Assembly: GCF_039535095.1 (NCBI RefSeq)
Contig: NZ_BAAAWN010000001.1
Span: forward strand, 3,348,001-3,412,000
Length of the DNA: 64,000 nucleotides
Origin: Arthrobacter ramosus
Lineage (GTDB): Bacteria; Actinomycetota; Actinomycetes; Actinomycetales; Micrococcaceae
Direction of reading: 5' to 3'
Each line of letters starts with the position of its first letter. Positions within the stretch are counted from its first letter, which is position 1. Below the pieces are notes generated by a model. The model had not been told where the DNA came from. It worked only from the letters and a program-made list of their open reading frames with translations, and searched no databases. Positions 45,220 to 56,873 of this stretch are shown here, piece by piece. The translations under genes and the position numbers were made by a program.

Positions 45220-47019
45220 ATGCCCAGGCTTGCCCTGCGGTTCTCGACGCAGACACTGCTACTGCAGCTCGGCGTCGTCCTCCTGGTAGTGCTGCTGAGC
45301 GGCACCGTCCACGCGTGGCTCGTCTATGGGCGGATCGGCACGCAGGCGGAAAACCAGGCGCTGACTTTGGCGCGAACGGTGGCCTCGGATCCGGTGATCC
45401 GCTCCCAGGTCGAAGCCATCAGCAAAGAGTCCGGAACCCCGCCCGCCACGGTTCTCGCGGCCGGGCCCATCCAAGCCGCTGCCGAGGCTGCCAGGAGCCG
45501 GACTGGTGCTTTGTTCGTGGTGGTCACGGACGAGACCGGCCTGCGGCTGGCGCACCCGGACCGAGCCCGGCTCGGCGAACGGGTCAGCACTGACCCCTCG
45601 GATGCCCTGTCCGGGAAGGAAGTCACCACCCGGAACACCGGAACCTTGGGACCGTCCGCGGGTGCCAAGGTTCCGGTGTACGCGCCGGGTTCGGCAGTGA
45701 CGGTGGTGGGCGAGATCAGCGTCGGCTACTCCATGGAGTCTCTCGGCCAAAGCCTTGCCGAGGACATCGTCCCCATTGCGTTCACCGCCGCGGGCTCCCT
45801 GGTTGCCGGCGTCCTGGCGTCCTTCCTCCTGCGCCGTCGTTTGCAGCGCCTGACCCTGGGCCTCGAACCCGAAGAAATCAGCACCCTGGTACATGACCAG
45901 GTTGCCGTGCTCCAGGGCGTGGACGACGGCGTGATCGGCATTTCCGCCGATGGCCGCATCACGGTCTTCAATGCCGCGGCCCGACGACTGCTGGGCATGC
46001 CGGAAGCATCTGGACCCCCCGGCTCCCCCGCCACGGCGGGCACCGATGGACATGTCCTGACCGGCACGGACTGGGAGAGGGCCGCGGTCCCGGCGCAGCT
46101 CAAGGCCCTCACTCAACCCTCAGCCCACGACGCCGAAGCCGTGGAAATCGTTGCGGGCGGCCGGGTCTTGGTTGCAAACGCCCGCAAGGCGCTGCACCGC
46201 AAGGAGGATCTCGGCTGGGTGGTCATGCTCAGGGACCGCACCGAGCTGCAGCAGCTGACACGCCAGCTCGACGCCGTCGGCACCATGTCCGCCGCGCTCC
46301 GGGCCCAACGCCACGAATTCGCGAACCAGCTCCATACGATCGCCGGTTTTATGAGCATCGGCCAACACGGCCAGGCCAAGGACTATCTCGCCAGGATCTC
46401 CGCCACCGGGCCGCTGAAGTTTCCCGTGCAGCAAGCCGAGCTCCTCCAGGATCCTTATCTGCAGGCGTTCGTCGGCGCGAAGAGCGTGGAAGCGGACGAG
46501 CGAGGGGTGGCGTTGCGGATCGGCCCGGAGACCCTGGTGCGGGAGCACGTCACCGAGCCGCAGGACGTCACCACAGTGCTAGGCAACCTGATCGACAACG
46601 CCGTCAACGCCGCCGTCGCCGGCTCTTCGATGCAACGCTGGGTGGAACTTGAGCTGCTCGACGAACCGGGGCCCGACGGCGGCACGCTGCACATCGTCGT
46701 CGCGGACTCCGGCGACGGCCTCGGCGGCGTCGAGCCCGAGAGGGTTTTCGTGGAAGGATTCACGACGGCGGAGGCCGCCGACGGCGGTACCGCCAAGGCA
46801 GGTGGGCAGGGACTCGGGCTCGCGTTGGTCCGGCAACTCGCCCGCCGTCGCGGTGGCGATGTGCGAGTCCTGGAACCTGGCTCGCCCGGCGGTCCAGGCG
46901 CCGTCTTCATGGCCACGATGCCGAAGGTGACCGGCACGCCGGACGATGCCCCGCGAACGGAACCATCCGCAGCAGCCGAACCCTCCGCAGCCGCCGAACG
47001 CAAGGAAGGACACCAATGA
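45220..47019 (+). CDS. Sensor histidine kinase, CitA/DcuS family
   Basis: 599 residues from ATG 45220 with GGAGG 6 nt upstream. Two membrane helices (about residues 13-35 and 185-206) flank an extracellular PAS-like sensor domain with the GLRLAHPDRARLGERV and GEISVGYS blocks of this family. A cytoplasmic PAS domain follows (GVDDGVIGISADGRITVFN), then the His box RAQRHEFANQLHTI, N box LGNLIDNAVNAA and G box GQGLGLALVRQL. The C-terminal tail repeats EPSAAA. It senses a di- or tricarboxylate outside and phosphorylates the regulator encoded next. Confidence 0.93.
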   Translation: MPRLALRFSTQTLLLQLGVVLLVVLLSGTVHAWLVYGRIGTQAENQALTLARTVASDPVIRSQVEAISKESGTPPATVLAAGPIQAAAEAARSRTGALFVVVTDETGLRLAHPDRARLGERVSTDPSDALSGKEVTTRNTGTLGPSAGAKVPVYAPGSAVTVVGEISVGYSMESLGQSLAEDIVPIAFTAAGSLVAGVLASFLLRRRLQRLTLGLEPEEISTLVHDQVAVLQGVDDGVIGISADGRITVFNAAARRLLGMPEASGPPGSPATAGTDGHVLTGTDWERAAVPAQLKALTQPSAHDAEAVEIVAGGRVLVANARKALHRKEDLGWVVMLRDRTELQQLTRQLDAVGTMSAALRAQRHEFANQLHTIAGFMSIGQHGQAKDYLARISATGPLKFPVQQAELLQDPYLQAFVGAKSVEADERGVALRIGPETLVREHVTEPQDVTTVLGNLIDNAVNAAVAGSSMQRWVELELLDEPGPDGGTLHIVVADSGDGLGGVEPERVFVEGFTTAEAADGGTAKAGGQGLGLALVRQLARRRGGDVRVLEPGSPGGPGAVFMATMPKVTGTPDDAPRTEPSAAAEPSAAAERKEGHQ

Positions 47020-47690
47020 GCGAAGACTTCAGGGTGTTGATCGTGGATGACGATTTCCACGTCGCCAAGCTCCATGCCGCCTACGTCGGCTCCGTGGCCG
47101 GTTTCCTTGCCCTGGCCCCGGTGGGATCCACGGCGCAGGCGCTGCAATCCGTCCATAGCCTTCGGCCGGATCTCGTGTTGCTGGACGTTTATCTACCCGA
47201 CGGTTCCGGCCTGGATCTGCTGGGGCAACTCGATGTGGATGCCATGATGCTGACCGCGGCCTCCGACGCCGTGTCCATCAGGACAGCCCTGCGCCGGGGG
47301 GCCTTGGCGTATCTCTTGAAACCGTTCACCGCTGAATCTCTGTCGCAGCAACTGCGTTCATATGCCAGATACCGGCGGATCCTCGGCCAGCAGCACGCTG
47401 TGGACCAGGACACGATCGAACGGGCCAAGCGGGCGCTCGTCGCCGGCGACGTGGCGCCGTCGGGAAAGCCGCGTTCGGCGACCGAAGCGTCCGTGCTGGA
47501 ATCCTTGGCACCGGGGGAACAATACTCGGCCACGGAAGTAGCTGAACGGGTGGGCGTCTCGCGCGCCACGGCGCAACGGTACCTGTCCTCGCTCGCCGAC
47601 GATGGCGCCGTCGAGATCCAACTACGCTACGGCAGCACCGGCCGCCCGGAACATCGCTACGGCGTCCCCGCGCGGCTCTCCCCCAAGTAG
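47016..47690 (+). CDS. Response regulator, CitB/DcuR family
   Basis: 224 residues; its ATG overlaps the kinase stop by 4 bp (ATGA). Receiver domain with VLIVDDDFHVAKLH, the phospho-acceptor Asp in LVLLDVYLPDGSG, and Lys in YLLKPFTAES. The C-terminal HTH contains YSATEVAERVGVSRATAQRY, as in CitB/DcuR regulators. It probably activates the divergent CitMHS transporter gene when citrate is present (inference from arrangement). Confidence 0.93.
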   Translation: MSEDFRVLIVDDDFHVAKLHAAYVGSVAGFLALAPVGSTAQALQSVHSLRPDLVLLDVYLPDGSGLDLLGQLDVDAMMLTAASDAVSIRTALRRGALAYLLKPFTAESLSQQLRSYARYRRILGQQHAVDQDTIERAKRALVAGDVAPSGKPRSATEASVLESLAPGEQYSATEVAERVGVSRATAQRYLSSLADDGAVEIQLRYGSTGRPEHRYGVPARLSPK

Positions 47691-47696
47691 TCCCCA

Positions 47697-47762
47697 CCCA
47701 ACTGACTCGCAGTAGATGCCGTTATGAGGCGTCAAAACGGCATCTACTGCGAGTCAGCTGGG
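47697..47762. repeat. Dispersed hairpin repeat, copy E
   Basis: The best-paired copy: CCCAACTGACTCGCAGTAGA... against ...TCTACTGCGAGTCAGCTGGG, with only one mismatch in 27 bp. The inner stem ATGCCGTT/AACGGCAT is altered in both arms relative to TGTCGTT/AACGACA. It fills the gap between the convergent response regulator (stop 47690) and RidA (stop 47767). Confidence 0.9.
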
Positions 47763-47766
47763 CTTC

Positions 47767-48147
47767 TTAGGCGCTTTTCTGGGCTACCAGTTCGATTTCG
47801 ACCAGCATTTCCGGGTCGAGGAACGGCAGGACATGGACCAGGGAAAGGGTGGGACGGATCTCGCCGAAGACTTCGCCGTGCGCGCGGCCGGCGTCTTCCC
47901 ACTTGCTGATGTCGGTCAGGTAGAGCTTGGACTGCACGACGTCCTCGTAGGCGAACCCGGCGTCGGCCAGGACCGCACCCAGCTTTTCGAGGATGTATTT
48001 GGTCTGCGAGTAGAAGTCGTCGCCGACTATGCCATCAGGCCCGGACGCCGCCGTGGCCGAAATGAAGAGTGTGTTGTCCACCTGGACCGCACGGGAGTAT
48101 CCAAGGGTCTGTTCCCAGACCGAGCCCGTGCCGAATGTCTTGCGCAT
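47767..48147 (-). CDS. RidA/YjgF-family protein
   Basis: 126 residues, the full length of the family. It has the SRAVQVDNTLFISAT start, QTKYILEKLGAVL helix, VQSKLYLTDISKWEDAG and the LPFLDPEMLVEIE end. Canonical RidA deaminates reactive enamines and imines using an Arg in an A/T-R-S-x-V motif. Here the same stretch reads IRPTLSLVHVLP, so the Arg is displaced by one position or missing. It may belong to a Rid subgroup with a different chemistry. Single gene. Confidence 0.88.
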   Translation of the reverse strand: MRKTFGTGSVWEQTLGYSRAVQVDNTLFISATAASGPDGIVGDDFYSQTKYILEKLGAVLADAGFAYEDVVQSKLYLTDISKWEDAGRAHGEVFGEIRPTLSLVHVLPFLDPEMLVEIELVAQKSA

Positions 48148-48204
48148 GCCGCGCCTTTCTCAGTTTCCGCACCCGGCCCGATGACCGGGGTTTACGAGGA
48201 AACT

Positions 48205-48717
48205 TTATGGCTGGCGGACATCCTGCCGGTAAACGAACAGCTTTATGTCGGTCCCGGGAACAAACCAATCGCGCTCCGGCTCGCGCTCGAATCCGGTCTT
48301 GGCGTAGAGGGCATTGGCGCTTTCCCACGTGGCGCCCGTCGTGAGGGAAACGGCGTTGATGCCATCCATGGAGCGGGCCTGGTCGACTACCGCCTGAACG
48401 AGGGCGCGTCCCGCGCCCGAGCGCTGCACATCCGGATCAACTACCAAGGTGCGCATTTCGAGTTCGTCCGGAAGGCCAATGTCCGAAAAGTCGCCTCCGG
48501 CCTTGGCTGACGTGACGGAGCCGATGACGTGACCATCCCGCTCGGCGACGAAAACGTCGGCATACCGGGCACGGCCGGCCACATCGCGCAGCTTCTCCAG
48601 GTACGGGTGGTCCGGGCTGCCGTAGTAGCCAGCGGTCACGTAAGACGCCATCGTGATACGGGCTACGGCGTCGTAGTCTTCGGGCAGGGCGGGACGGACG
48701 GTAATCTGCGAATGCAC
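48205..48717 (-). CDS. GNAT family N-acetyltransferase
   Basis: 170 residues from GTG 48717; the longer frame to 48843 covers a repeat-rich non-coding stretch and is not favoured. N-terminal TVRPALPEDYDAVARI, then MRTLVVDPDVQRSGAGRALVQ (acetyl-CoA motif A with QRSGAG), and SANALYAKTGFE near the end are typical of GNAT enzymes. Substrate unknown. Single gene. Confidence 0.87.
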   Translation of the reverse strand: MHSQITVRPALPEDYDAVARITMASYVTAGYYGSPDHPYLEKLRDVAGRARYADVFVAERDGHVIGSVTSAKAGGDFSDIGLPDELEMRTLVVDPDVQRSGAGRALVQAVVDQARSMDGINAVSLTTGATWESANALYAKTGFEREPERDWFVPGTDIKLFVYRQDVRQP

Positions 48718-48810
48718 TGATCCATGGTAGTCGCGTCCTCGGGGGCCGGGGTGCCAAACCGGCGTTTCCGTGACCGAACTATCACCCTTGACCCGACGCT
48801 CGCTCTTATT

Positions 48811-48860
48811 TAAGTGAGCGCGCGTCGGAGGAAAACCCCACATAAGTGAGCGCGCATCGG
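48811..48860. repeat. Direct repeat of 18 bp, 32-bp period
   Basis: TAAGTGAGCGCGCGTCGG (48811-48828) recurs at 48843-48860 with one change (GTCGG to ATCGG). It lies in the non-coding gap between the GNAT start and the flavin monooxygenase, an orientation-divergent control region. It may be a regulator site or a fragment of a dispersed repeat. Confidence 0.6.
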
Positions 48861-48904
48861 GGGCGCCTCAAACATTGCTTCACGTGGCTCCAGATTGAGT
48901 CCGG

Positions 48905-48924
48905 TTTCGGGCTGTGAAGCCCGG
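48905..48924 (+). promoter_or_regulatory. Small hairpin in the leader region of the flavin monooxygenase gene
   Basis: CGGGCT-GTGA-AGCCCG is a perfect 6-bp stem with a 4-nt loop, flanked on both sides by GGTTTC-like sequence. It lies about 95 bp upstream of the ATG at 49017 and could be an mRNA leader structure. Confidence 0.3.
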
Positions 48925-49016
48925 TTTCCTGCTGTTGCGGGAAGGTTTCGCGGTGCTGGCGCGGGGCGGGTGTCGCGTGGTTGATTGGCGGCCAGGACAC
49001 AACGAAAGGACCCCGC

Positions 49017-50372
49017 ATGAGCCCCCAGCAACGCACACTCCACCTCAACGCATTCCTCATGAGCACCGGCCACCACGAGGCTTCGTGGCGCCTGCCCGAA
49101 AGCAACCCGCGCGCCAGCACCGACATCCGGCACTACCAAAACCTCGCACAAATCGCCGAGCGCGGCACGTTCGACTCCATCTTCTTCGCCGATTCGCCCG
49201 TGATCTTCGGCGACGTCGGACGCCGTCCTGCGGGCAAGCTGGAACCGACGGTGCTGCTCACCGCGATTGCGGCTGCGACCGAAAAGATCGGCCTCATCGC
49301 CACGGCGTCTACCACGTACAACGATCCCTTCAACCTGGCCCGGCGCTTCGCTTCGGTGGACTTCGTCAGTGGCGGTAGGGCGGGCTGGAACGTGGTGACC
49401 ACAGCCGGGCCGGAAGCAGCACGCAACTTCGGCATAGACGATCAGCCCGCCCACGCCGCCCGCTATGAACGGGCAGCCGAGTTCCTGGAAGTGGCCGCGA
49501 AGCTCTGGGACAGTTGGGAGGACGACGCCGTGCTTGCGGACAAGGAAGGCGGCATCTGGGCAGACTCAGCCAAGGTCCGGCCCATCAACCACGTCGGCAA
49601 GCACTTCCGGGTCCGCGGACCGCTCAATGTGCCGCGCTCACCCCAGGGCCATCCCCTGATTGTCCAGGCGGGCTCTTCCGAGAACGGCAAGGGCCTGGCG
49701 GCGAGGTATGCCGAGGCCGTGTTCACCGCCCAGCAAACCTTGGAAGACGCACAGGCGTTCTACGCAGATCTCAAGGCCCGGACCGTCGAACTTGGCCGGA
49801 CGGCTGAGAGCCTCAAGATCCTGCCGGGAATTGTCCCGGTGATTGCCCCCACCCAAGCCGAAGCGCTCCGCCTGGAACGCGAATTGGACGAGCTCATCCG
49901 GCCCGAATACGCGAGGGCCGAGCTTGCCAATACCCTCCGCGTGGATCCTGAGGACCTGCCGCTGGACCGTCAGCTTCCCGCGGATCTCCCGGACGAGGAT
50001 TCGATCGAAGGCGCCAAGAGCCGCTATACCCTCATTGTGGAGCTGGCCCGCCGCGAGAAGCTCACGGTACGGCAGCTGATCGGCAGGCTGGGAGGCGGCC
50101 GCGGCCACCTGACCTTCGCGGGAACCCCGGAGCAAGTGGCCGACGCGATCCAGCTATGGTTCGAAAACGGGGCGGCCGACGGTTTCAACATCATGCCGGC
50201 AGTGTTGCCCTCAGGACTTGAGACCTTTGTTGACCAGGTGGTGCCGGTGCTGCGCCAGCGGGGCCTGTTCCGCAGCGAATACACGGGCAGCACGCTGCGG
50301 GAACACTACGGATTGGAACGCCCCGCGAATCGCTTCTCAGCGGTGGGGTCGCTCGCCTCGGCAGGCGCCTGA
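49017..50372 (+). CDS. Flavin-dependent monooxygenase, NtaA/SnaA/DszA-type (LLM class)
   Basis: 451 residues from ATG 49017 with AAAGGA 6 nt upstream. Luciferase-like (bacterial LLM) fold of the two-component branch: LNAFLMSTGHHEASWR start, FDSIFFADSP, FNLARRFASVDFVSGGRAGWNVVTT (split here for the conserved SGGRAGWNVVT core), HYFRVRGPLNVP-like KHFRVRGPLNVP and IVQAGSSENGK. Such enzymes use FMNH2 from a separate reductase to oxidise sulfonates, nitrilotriacetate-like chelators or sulfur heterocycles. No reductase or transporter is adjacent, so the substrate stays open. Its stop codon lies in a 16-bp sequence repeated 38 bp downstream. Confidence 0.88.
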   Translation: MSPQQRTLHLNAFLMSTGHHEASWRLPESNPRASTDIRHYQNLAQIAERGTFDSIFFADSPVIFGDVGRRPAGKLEPTVLLTAIAAATEKIGLIATASTTYNDPFNLARRFASVDFVSGGRAGWNVVTTAGPEAARNFGIDDQPAHAARYERAAEFLEVAAKLWDSWEDDAVLADKEGGIWADSAKVRPINHVGKHFRVRGPLNVPRSPQGHPLIVQAGSSENGKGLAARYAEAVFTAQQTLEDAQAFYADLKARTVELGRTAESLKILPGIVPVIAPTQAEALRLERELDELIRPEYARAELANTLRVDPEDLPLDRQLPADLPDEDSIEGAKSRYTLIVELARREKLTVRQLIGRLGGGRGHLTFAGTPEQVADAIQLWFENGAADGFNIMPAVLPSGLETFVDQVVPVLRQRGLFRSEYTGSTLREHYGLERPANRFSAVGSLASAGA

Positions 50373-50415
50373 CGGGCACAGGGGACCGAAAGCAGGCGAC
50401 AGGCGCCTGACGGGC
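50362..50415 (+). repeat. Exact 16-bp direct repeat spanning a stop codon
   Basis: CAGGCGCCTGACGGGC occurs at 50362-50377, where it includes the monooxygenase stop codon (GCC TGA), and again at 50400-50415. GGCGCC within each unit is itself palindromic. Confidence 0.85.
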
Positions 50416-50433
50416 GGGCGCCAGAGGCAGGAG

Positions 50434-53570
<3,137 letters not shown>

Positions 53571-54182
53571 TCAGTGCGAGAAGCGGTGGCGGCTCCACAA
53601 AGCGAAGGCAATGCCGCCGGCCGCCACCAAAAGAACGCCGCCCATGATGGCGATCACGGCGAACATGTCCGAACCCGGGCCTTTGGTGCCGCTCACCGAG
53701 GCAGCCTGGGTGGCCTTCAGCCCGCCTTGGATGGGGGTATTCCAATTGGACGACGCCGACGGCGAGGCGCTGCTCGTCGTCGGGGTGTCCGACGGGGTCG
53801 CCGGGCTGGAGGCCACAACAGCCTCCGACGGCGCCACGCTGGGTTCCGGTTCCACCGTCACCTGTGTCATGGGGGCCTGTGCGGGCGCGGGTGCCACCGG
53901 GGCGGGTTGGACCGGCACGACGACGGGTGGCTTGGAGGGCGCTGGATCCACGACTTTCGGCTGGGTCGGCGTGGGCTCGGTTGGTGCCGGGTCCGGTGGC
54001 GCCACAGGTGACGGCGAAACTTGTCCCTGGCCGGGAGCCACGACGGTCTCGGCGTGGGCCGAAAGCGACGGGAAAGCGCACATCACCACAGCCATGGCAA
54101 TGCCCGCAAGGGCAACGGAGAACGGGCGTCGCACGGCGGTACGGGTCGCGCCGCCAGAGCGCGCGGAGGAGCGTTGGGTCAT
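53571..54182 (-). CDS. Secreted, membrane-anchored proline-rich protein
   Basis: 203 residues from ATG 54182 with AGAGG 5 nt upstream. Signal peptide of about 44 residues (ends SAHA), a ~110-residue Pro/Ala/Val/Ser/Thr linker with PxP repeats, then a C-terminal membrane helix (MFAVIAIMGGVLLVAAGGIAF) and a short basic tail (WSRHRFSH). No LPxTG motif precedes the helix. It probably spans the cell wall as a stalk or spacer protein; function unknown. Single gene downstream of the PP2C cluster. Confidence 0.75.
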   Translation of the reverse strand: MTQRSSARSGGATRTAVRRPFSVALAGIAMAVVMCAFPSLSAHAETVVAPGQGQVSPSPVAPPDPAPTEPTPTQPKVVDPAPSKPPVVVPVQPAPVAPAPAQAPMTQVTVEPEPSVAPSEAVVASSPATPSDTPTTSSASPSASSNWNTPIQGGLKATQAASVSGTKGPGSDMFAVIAIMGGVLLVAAGGIAFALWSRHRFSH

Positions 54183-54323
54183 GTTTACCTCTGCAGGACG
54201 GCACAGGCCGCCCGGAGTTGGGGTGGTATGACCGGAATCTTCCTACAAAGTCCGGGCGTGTCGCAAATCCCGTTCGCTAAAACACCATCGGCAGGAGCGG
54301 GTGCCGGCCCGTTCGGCGTCGTT

Positions 54324-55082
54324 CTATTCGATGCTGGCATCCACCACGATCGCGGTGACATTGTCCCGTCCGCCACTCAGCAACGCCTCCTGGATGAGGG
54401 CATCCACGGCTTCCTGGGGCTTCTCCACCGTGCTCAGGATCCGGAACATGTGCTCGTCGCTGAGCTCCCCGGTGAGTCCGTCCGAGCAGATCAGCATCCG
54501 GTCCCCATCCTGGATGGGCAGCAACCAGAAGTCCGCTTCGTTTTCGCCGCCGGTGCCGAGGGCACGGGTCACCACATGGCGGCGCGGATGCACCATGGCT
54601 TCTTCACGCGTGATGCTGCCGGCCTCCACGAGTTCCTGGACTTCCGAATGGTCCACGCTGATCTGCCTGAAATCGCCCCCGCTCAAGCGATACGTCCGCG
54701 AATCGCCAATGTTCATGACCAGCCAATACGGGACGCCCATGTGCTCGGCGACAACGACGCCGGTGAGGGTGGTTCCGGCGCGGCCACCCGTGGCATTCCG
54801 GATCTGGGAGTCGGCGGCAAGGATGCACTCTTGCATGGCAACAGCGGTCGCCGAGCGGACTCCCGACGCCAATTGCGGCATGGAGCCGAGGGTCCGTACG
54901 CACAACGCGCTGGCAATCTCGCCCGCCTCATGCCCGCCCATGCCGTCAGCCACCGCGAAGACCGGATCCACCGCGATGAGCGAATCTTCGTTGAGTTCCC
55001 GGCTGAGTCCACGGTCCGTGCCGTAGCCATAGCTCAACGTGAATCCCGGCTCAGGGGCGGTTGCTGCGGCGAGTGAATTCAT
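54324..55082 (-). CDS. PP2C-family Ser/Thr protein phosphatase
   Basis: 252 residues, a stand-alone catalytic domain. Metal-binding motifs in order: RGLSRELNEDSLI, VFAVADGMGGHEAGEIAS, MNIGDSRTYRL, and CSDGLTGELSDEH with GGRDNVTAIVV at the end, so the Asp set is complete. It should reverse Ser/Thr kinase (Pkn-type) phosphorylation in the cytoplasm; no kinase is in the window. It begins 2 bp after the cyclase stop, suggesting a joint signalling operon. Confidence 0.92.
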   Translation of the reverse strand: MNSLAAATAPEPGFTLSYGYGTDRGLSRELNEDSLIAVDPVFAVADGMGGHEAGEIASALCVRTLGSMPQLASGVRSATAVAMQECILAADSQIRNATGGRAGTTLTGVVVAEHMGVPYWLVMNIGDSRTYRLSGGDFRQISVDHSEVQELVEAGSITREEAMVHPRRHVVTRALGTGGENEADFWLLPIQDGDRMLICSDGLTGELSDEHMFRILSTVEKPQEAVDALIQEALLSGGRDNVTAIVVDASIE

Positions 55083-55084
55083 TT

Positions 55085-56248
55085 TCAGTCGAGAACCAGT
55101 CCCTTGCCAAGGCCGCGGGCAAGCCTGACGGGGAGGATTTCCCCGAAGCCACGAACGTTCTCGGCCGTCTGCGGGACCAAGACGAAGCGTTCGTCCTGGC
55201 CCAGCGCTGCTGCCGTCATCTCGTCCACGAGGACCGTCCCGGGTTCAGCCAAGGCCGTGAGGCGGGCCGCCAGGTTGACGGTGGGACCGTAAATATCGCC
55301 GAGACGGGAAAGGATCCGTCCCCAGACCATCGCCACGCGGGCTTCCGGCAGGATTTCGTCTTCCGTGAAGGCCTGGGCGAGCGCCAAGGAGATCTCAGCC
55401 CCGGCCGCCGGTGTCTCGGCGATGTACAGGACTTCGTCGCCGACGGTCTTGACGAGGCGTCCGCCGCCGATGGAGATAATCTCCGCGCACTTGTTCTCGA
55501 AGCGCTGGACCAACTGGGCCAGGGTTTTCTCGTTCATGCGGCGTGACAGGCTCGTGTAGGAGACGAGGTCGGCAAAGCCCACGGCGCGCGCCAAGGGCAA
55601 AGGAGCGTCGTCTTCGTCCCCTTCGCGGCCGGCCTCACTGGCCTGCAAACCTGCCTCTGCACGGACGGCCAGGCGCTGCACTCCCGCGTTCATCTGGCGG
55701 CGCCACGAGTAGAGCAGGATCTCTTCCATGGCATCCACGAGGTTGGGCAGTTCATTGACCAGCTGTTTGCGGGCAACGGCGTCGGGAATGCCTTGCTGCA
55801 TCACCATGTCTTCGATGAGTGCCTCGACTTGCCACACCACCATGCGGTCGGTCATCTGTCCGATGGCGCGCGTCACGGAAATGGCAGCTTCCTCGGTGAG
55901 CTTTCCGGCGCGGACCAGGTCAAGGATGGTGGAAAGCGCCGCGAGGTCGCGCTCGGTGAACGCCACGTCCTGGTCGCCGAAGTTGGGGAAACCCAGCGCA
56001 CGCCACAGCTTGCGGGCTGACAACAGCGAGACGCCTGCGCCCGCTGCCACTTCGCGTCGCCGGAGTTTGCGTTCGCCGCCCAGGAGCCTGGTTTCCAGGG
56101 CCTTGATGGCAAGCCGTTCTGCTGACAGGGCGCCGGTTGGCGGGGACACAACGGGGAGGACCCCGGTTGGTGCTTGGTCCACGGAAGGTTCGGGCACGGC
56201 GTCGGGCTCGTGGTCCATGTACTCAGGCTCCTGCTCGTCAACGCTCAT
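55085..56248 (-). CDS. Class III adenylate/guanylate cyclase with N-terminal regulatory domain
   Basis: 387 residues from ATG 56248 (AAGG 8 nt upstream); GTG 56257 is possible. After an acidic N-terminus, an all-helical regulatory region (~45-215) has a MerR-like start and resembles mycobacterial Rv1264-type cyclases. The C-terminal catalytic domain has the first metal Asp in VGFADLVSYTSLS, substrate Lys in GGRLVKTVGDEVLY with the second Asp, and the transition-state Asn/Arg in YGPTVNLAARLTAL. A Thr sits near the usual Asp/Thr adenine selector. Soluble; probably makes cAMP in response to an intracellular cue. Confidence 0.9.
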   Translation of the reverse strand: MSVDEQEPEYMDHEPDAVPEPSVDQAPTGVLPVVSPPTGALSAERLAIKALETRLLGGERKLRRREVAAGAGVSLLSARKLWRALGFPNFGDQDVAFTERDLAALSTILDLVRAGKLTEEAAISVTRAIGQMTDRMVVWQVEALIEDMVMQQGIPDAVARKQLVNELPNLVDAMEEILLYSWRRQMNAGVQRLAVRAEAGLQASEAGREGDEDDAPLPLARAVGFADLVSYTSLSRRMNEKTLAQLVQRFENKCAEIISIGGGRLVKTVGDEVLYIAETPAAGAEISLALAQAFTEDEILPEARVAMVWGRILSRLGDIYGPTVNLAARLTALAEPGTVLVDEMTAAALGQDERFVLVPQTAENVRGFGEILPVRLARGLGKGLVLD

Positions 56249-56873
56249 CTCTTCCACCTTCTCTCATATCCCAGGGCAACGCGGCATCCGGGTAGTCAAC
56301 TGGTCCAGCAAAACTGTCAAAATCGCCGGCCGCCGGCACGGCGCCGGGGCCGAACCTGACATTCGTCGGCAGCTCGGCCATGGCATCCAGGATGAAACTC
56401 CGAAACTTGCCGACCTCCGGAACGTCCGCGAGGACGGCCTCGGCGGGGTGCCCGGTATCCAAGGATATATTCCCGGAGCGCAATATCCGTTGGAGCAGCG
56501 ATTGTTTGATCCCCACGCTGCGCACCGCGGCCAGCGGAACCTGCCAGTCGCGTCGCCGAAGCATTCCGAAACGGGCAACTATCCGGCCGCTTGTCAGGAT
56601 GTACCGTATGCCACGCCAGCGGATGAATCGCGGGAGGCTGTAGCCGAGCAGCACGATCGCCACTATCGCCAGGCACGCGGCCACCAACCATTGGGTCCAG
56701 TCGCTCGTGATGACCGGAAGCACTTTGCCCGGCCCGCCCTTGACAATCCATGCACAAGCGAACGCGGCCGCAGCGGGGACCAGTATGAACGCCAGGACGG
56801 GACCAAAGAGCATCCTGGGCTGCTGCCGCGTGATCACGATGACTTGCTCCCCACGCAGGAGCTCTTTACGCAT
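56238..56873 (-). CDS. PH-domain (bPH2) membrane protein
   Basis: 211 residues. Two membrane helices (about residues 21-43 and 62-82) are followed by a bacterial PH-like domain (RYILTSGRIVARFGMLRRRDWQVPL, given here to the conserved TSGRIVARFG core). The N-terminal RGEQVIVITRQQP is typical of this group. It overlaps the cyclase gene and birA (8 bp), so birA, PH, cyclase and PP2C form one directional cluster. Role unknown. Confidence 0.85.
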   Translation of the reverse strand: MRKELLRGEQVIVITRQQPRMLFGPVLAFILVPAAAAFACAWIVKGGPGKVLPVITSDWTQWLVAACLAIVAIVLLGYSLPRFIRWRGIRYILTSGRIVARFGMLRRRDWQVPLAAVRSVGIKQSLLQRILRSGNISLDTGHPAEAVLADVPEVGKFRSFILDAMAELPTNVRFGPGAVPAAGDFDSFAGPVDYPDAALPWDMREGGRDER

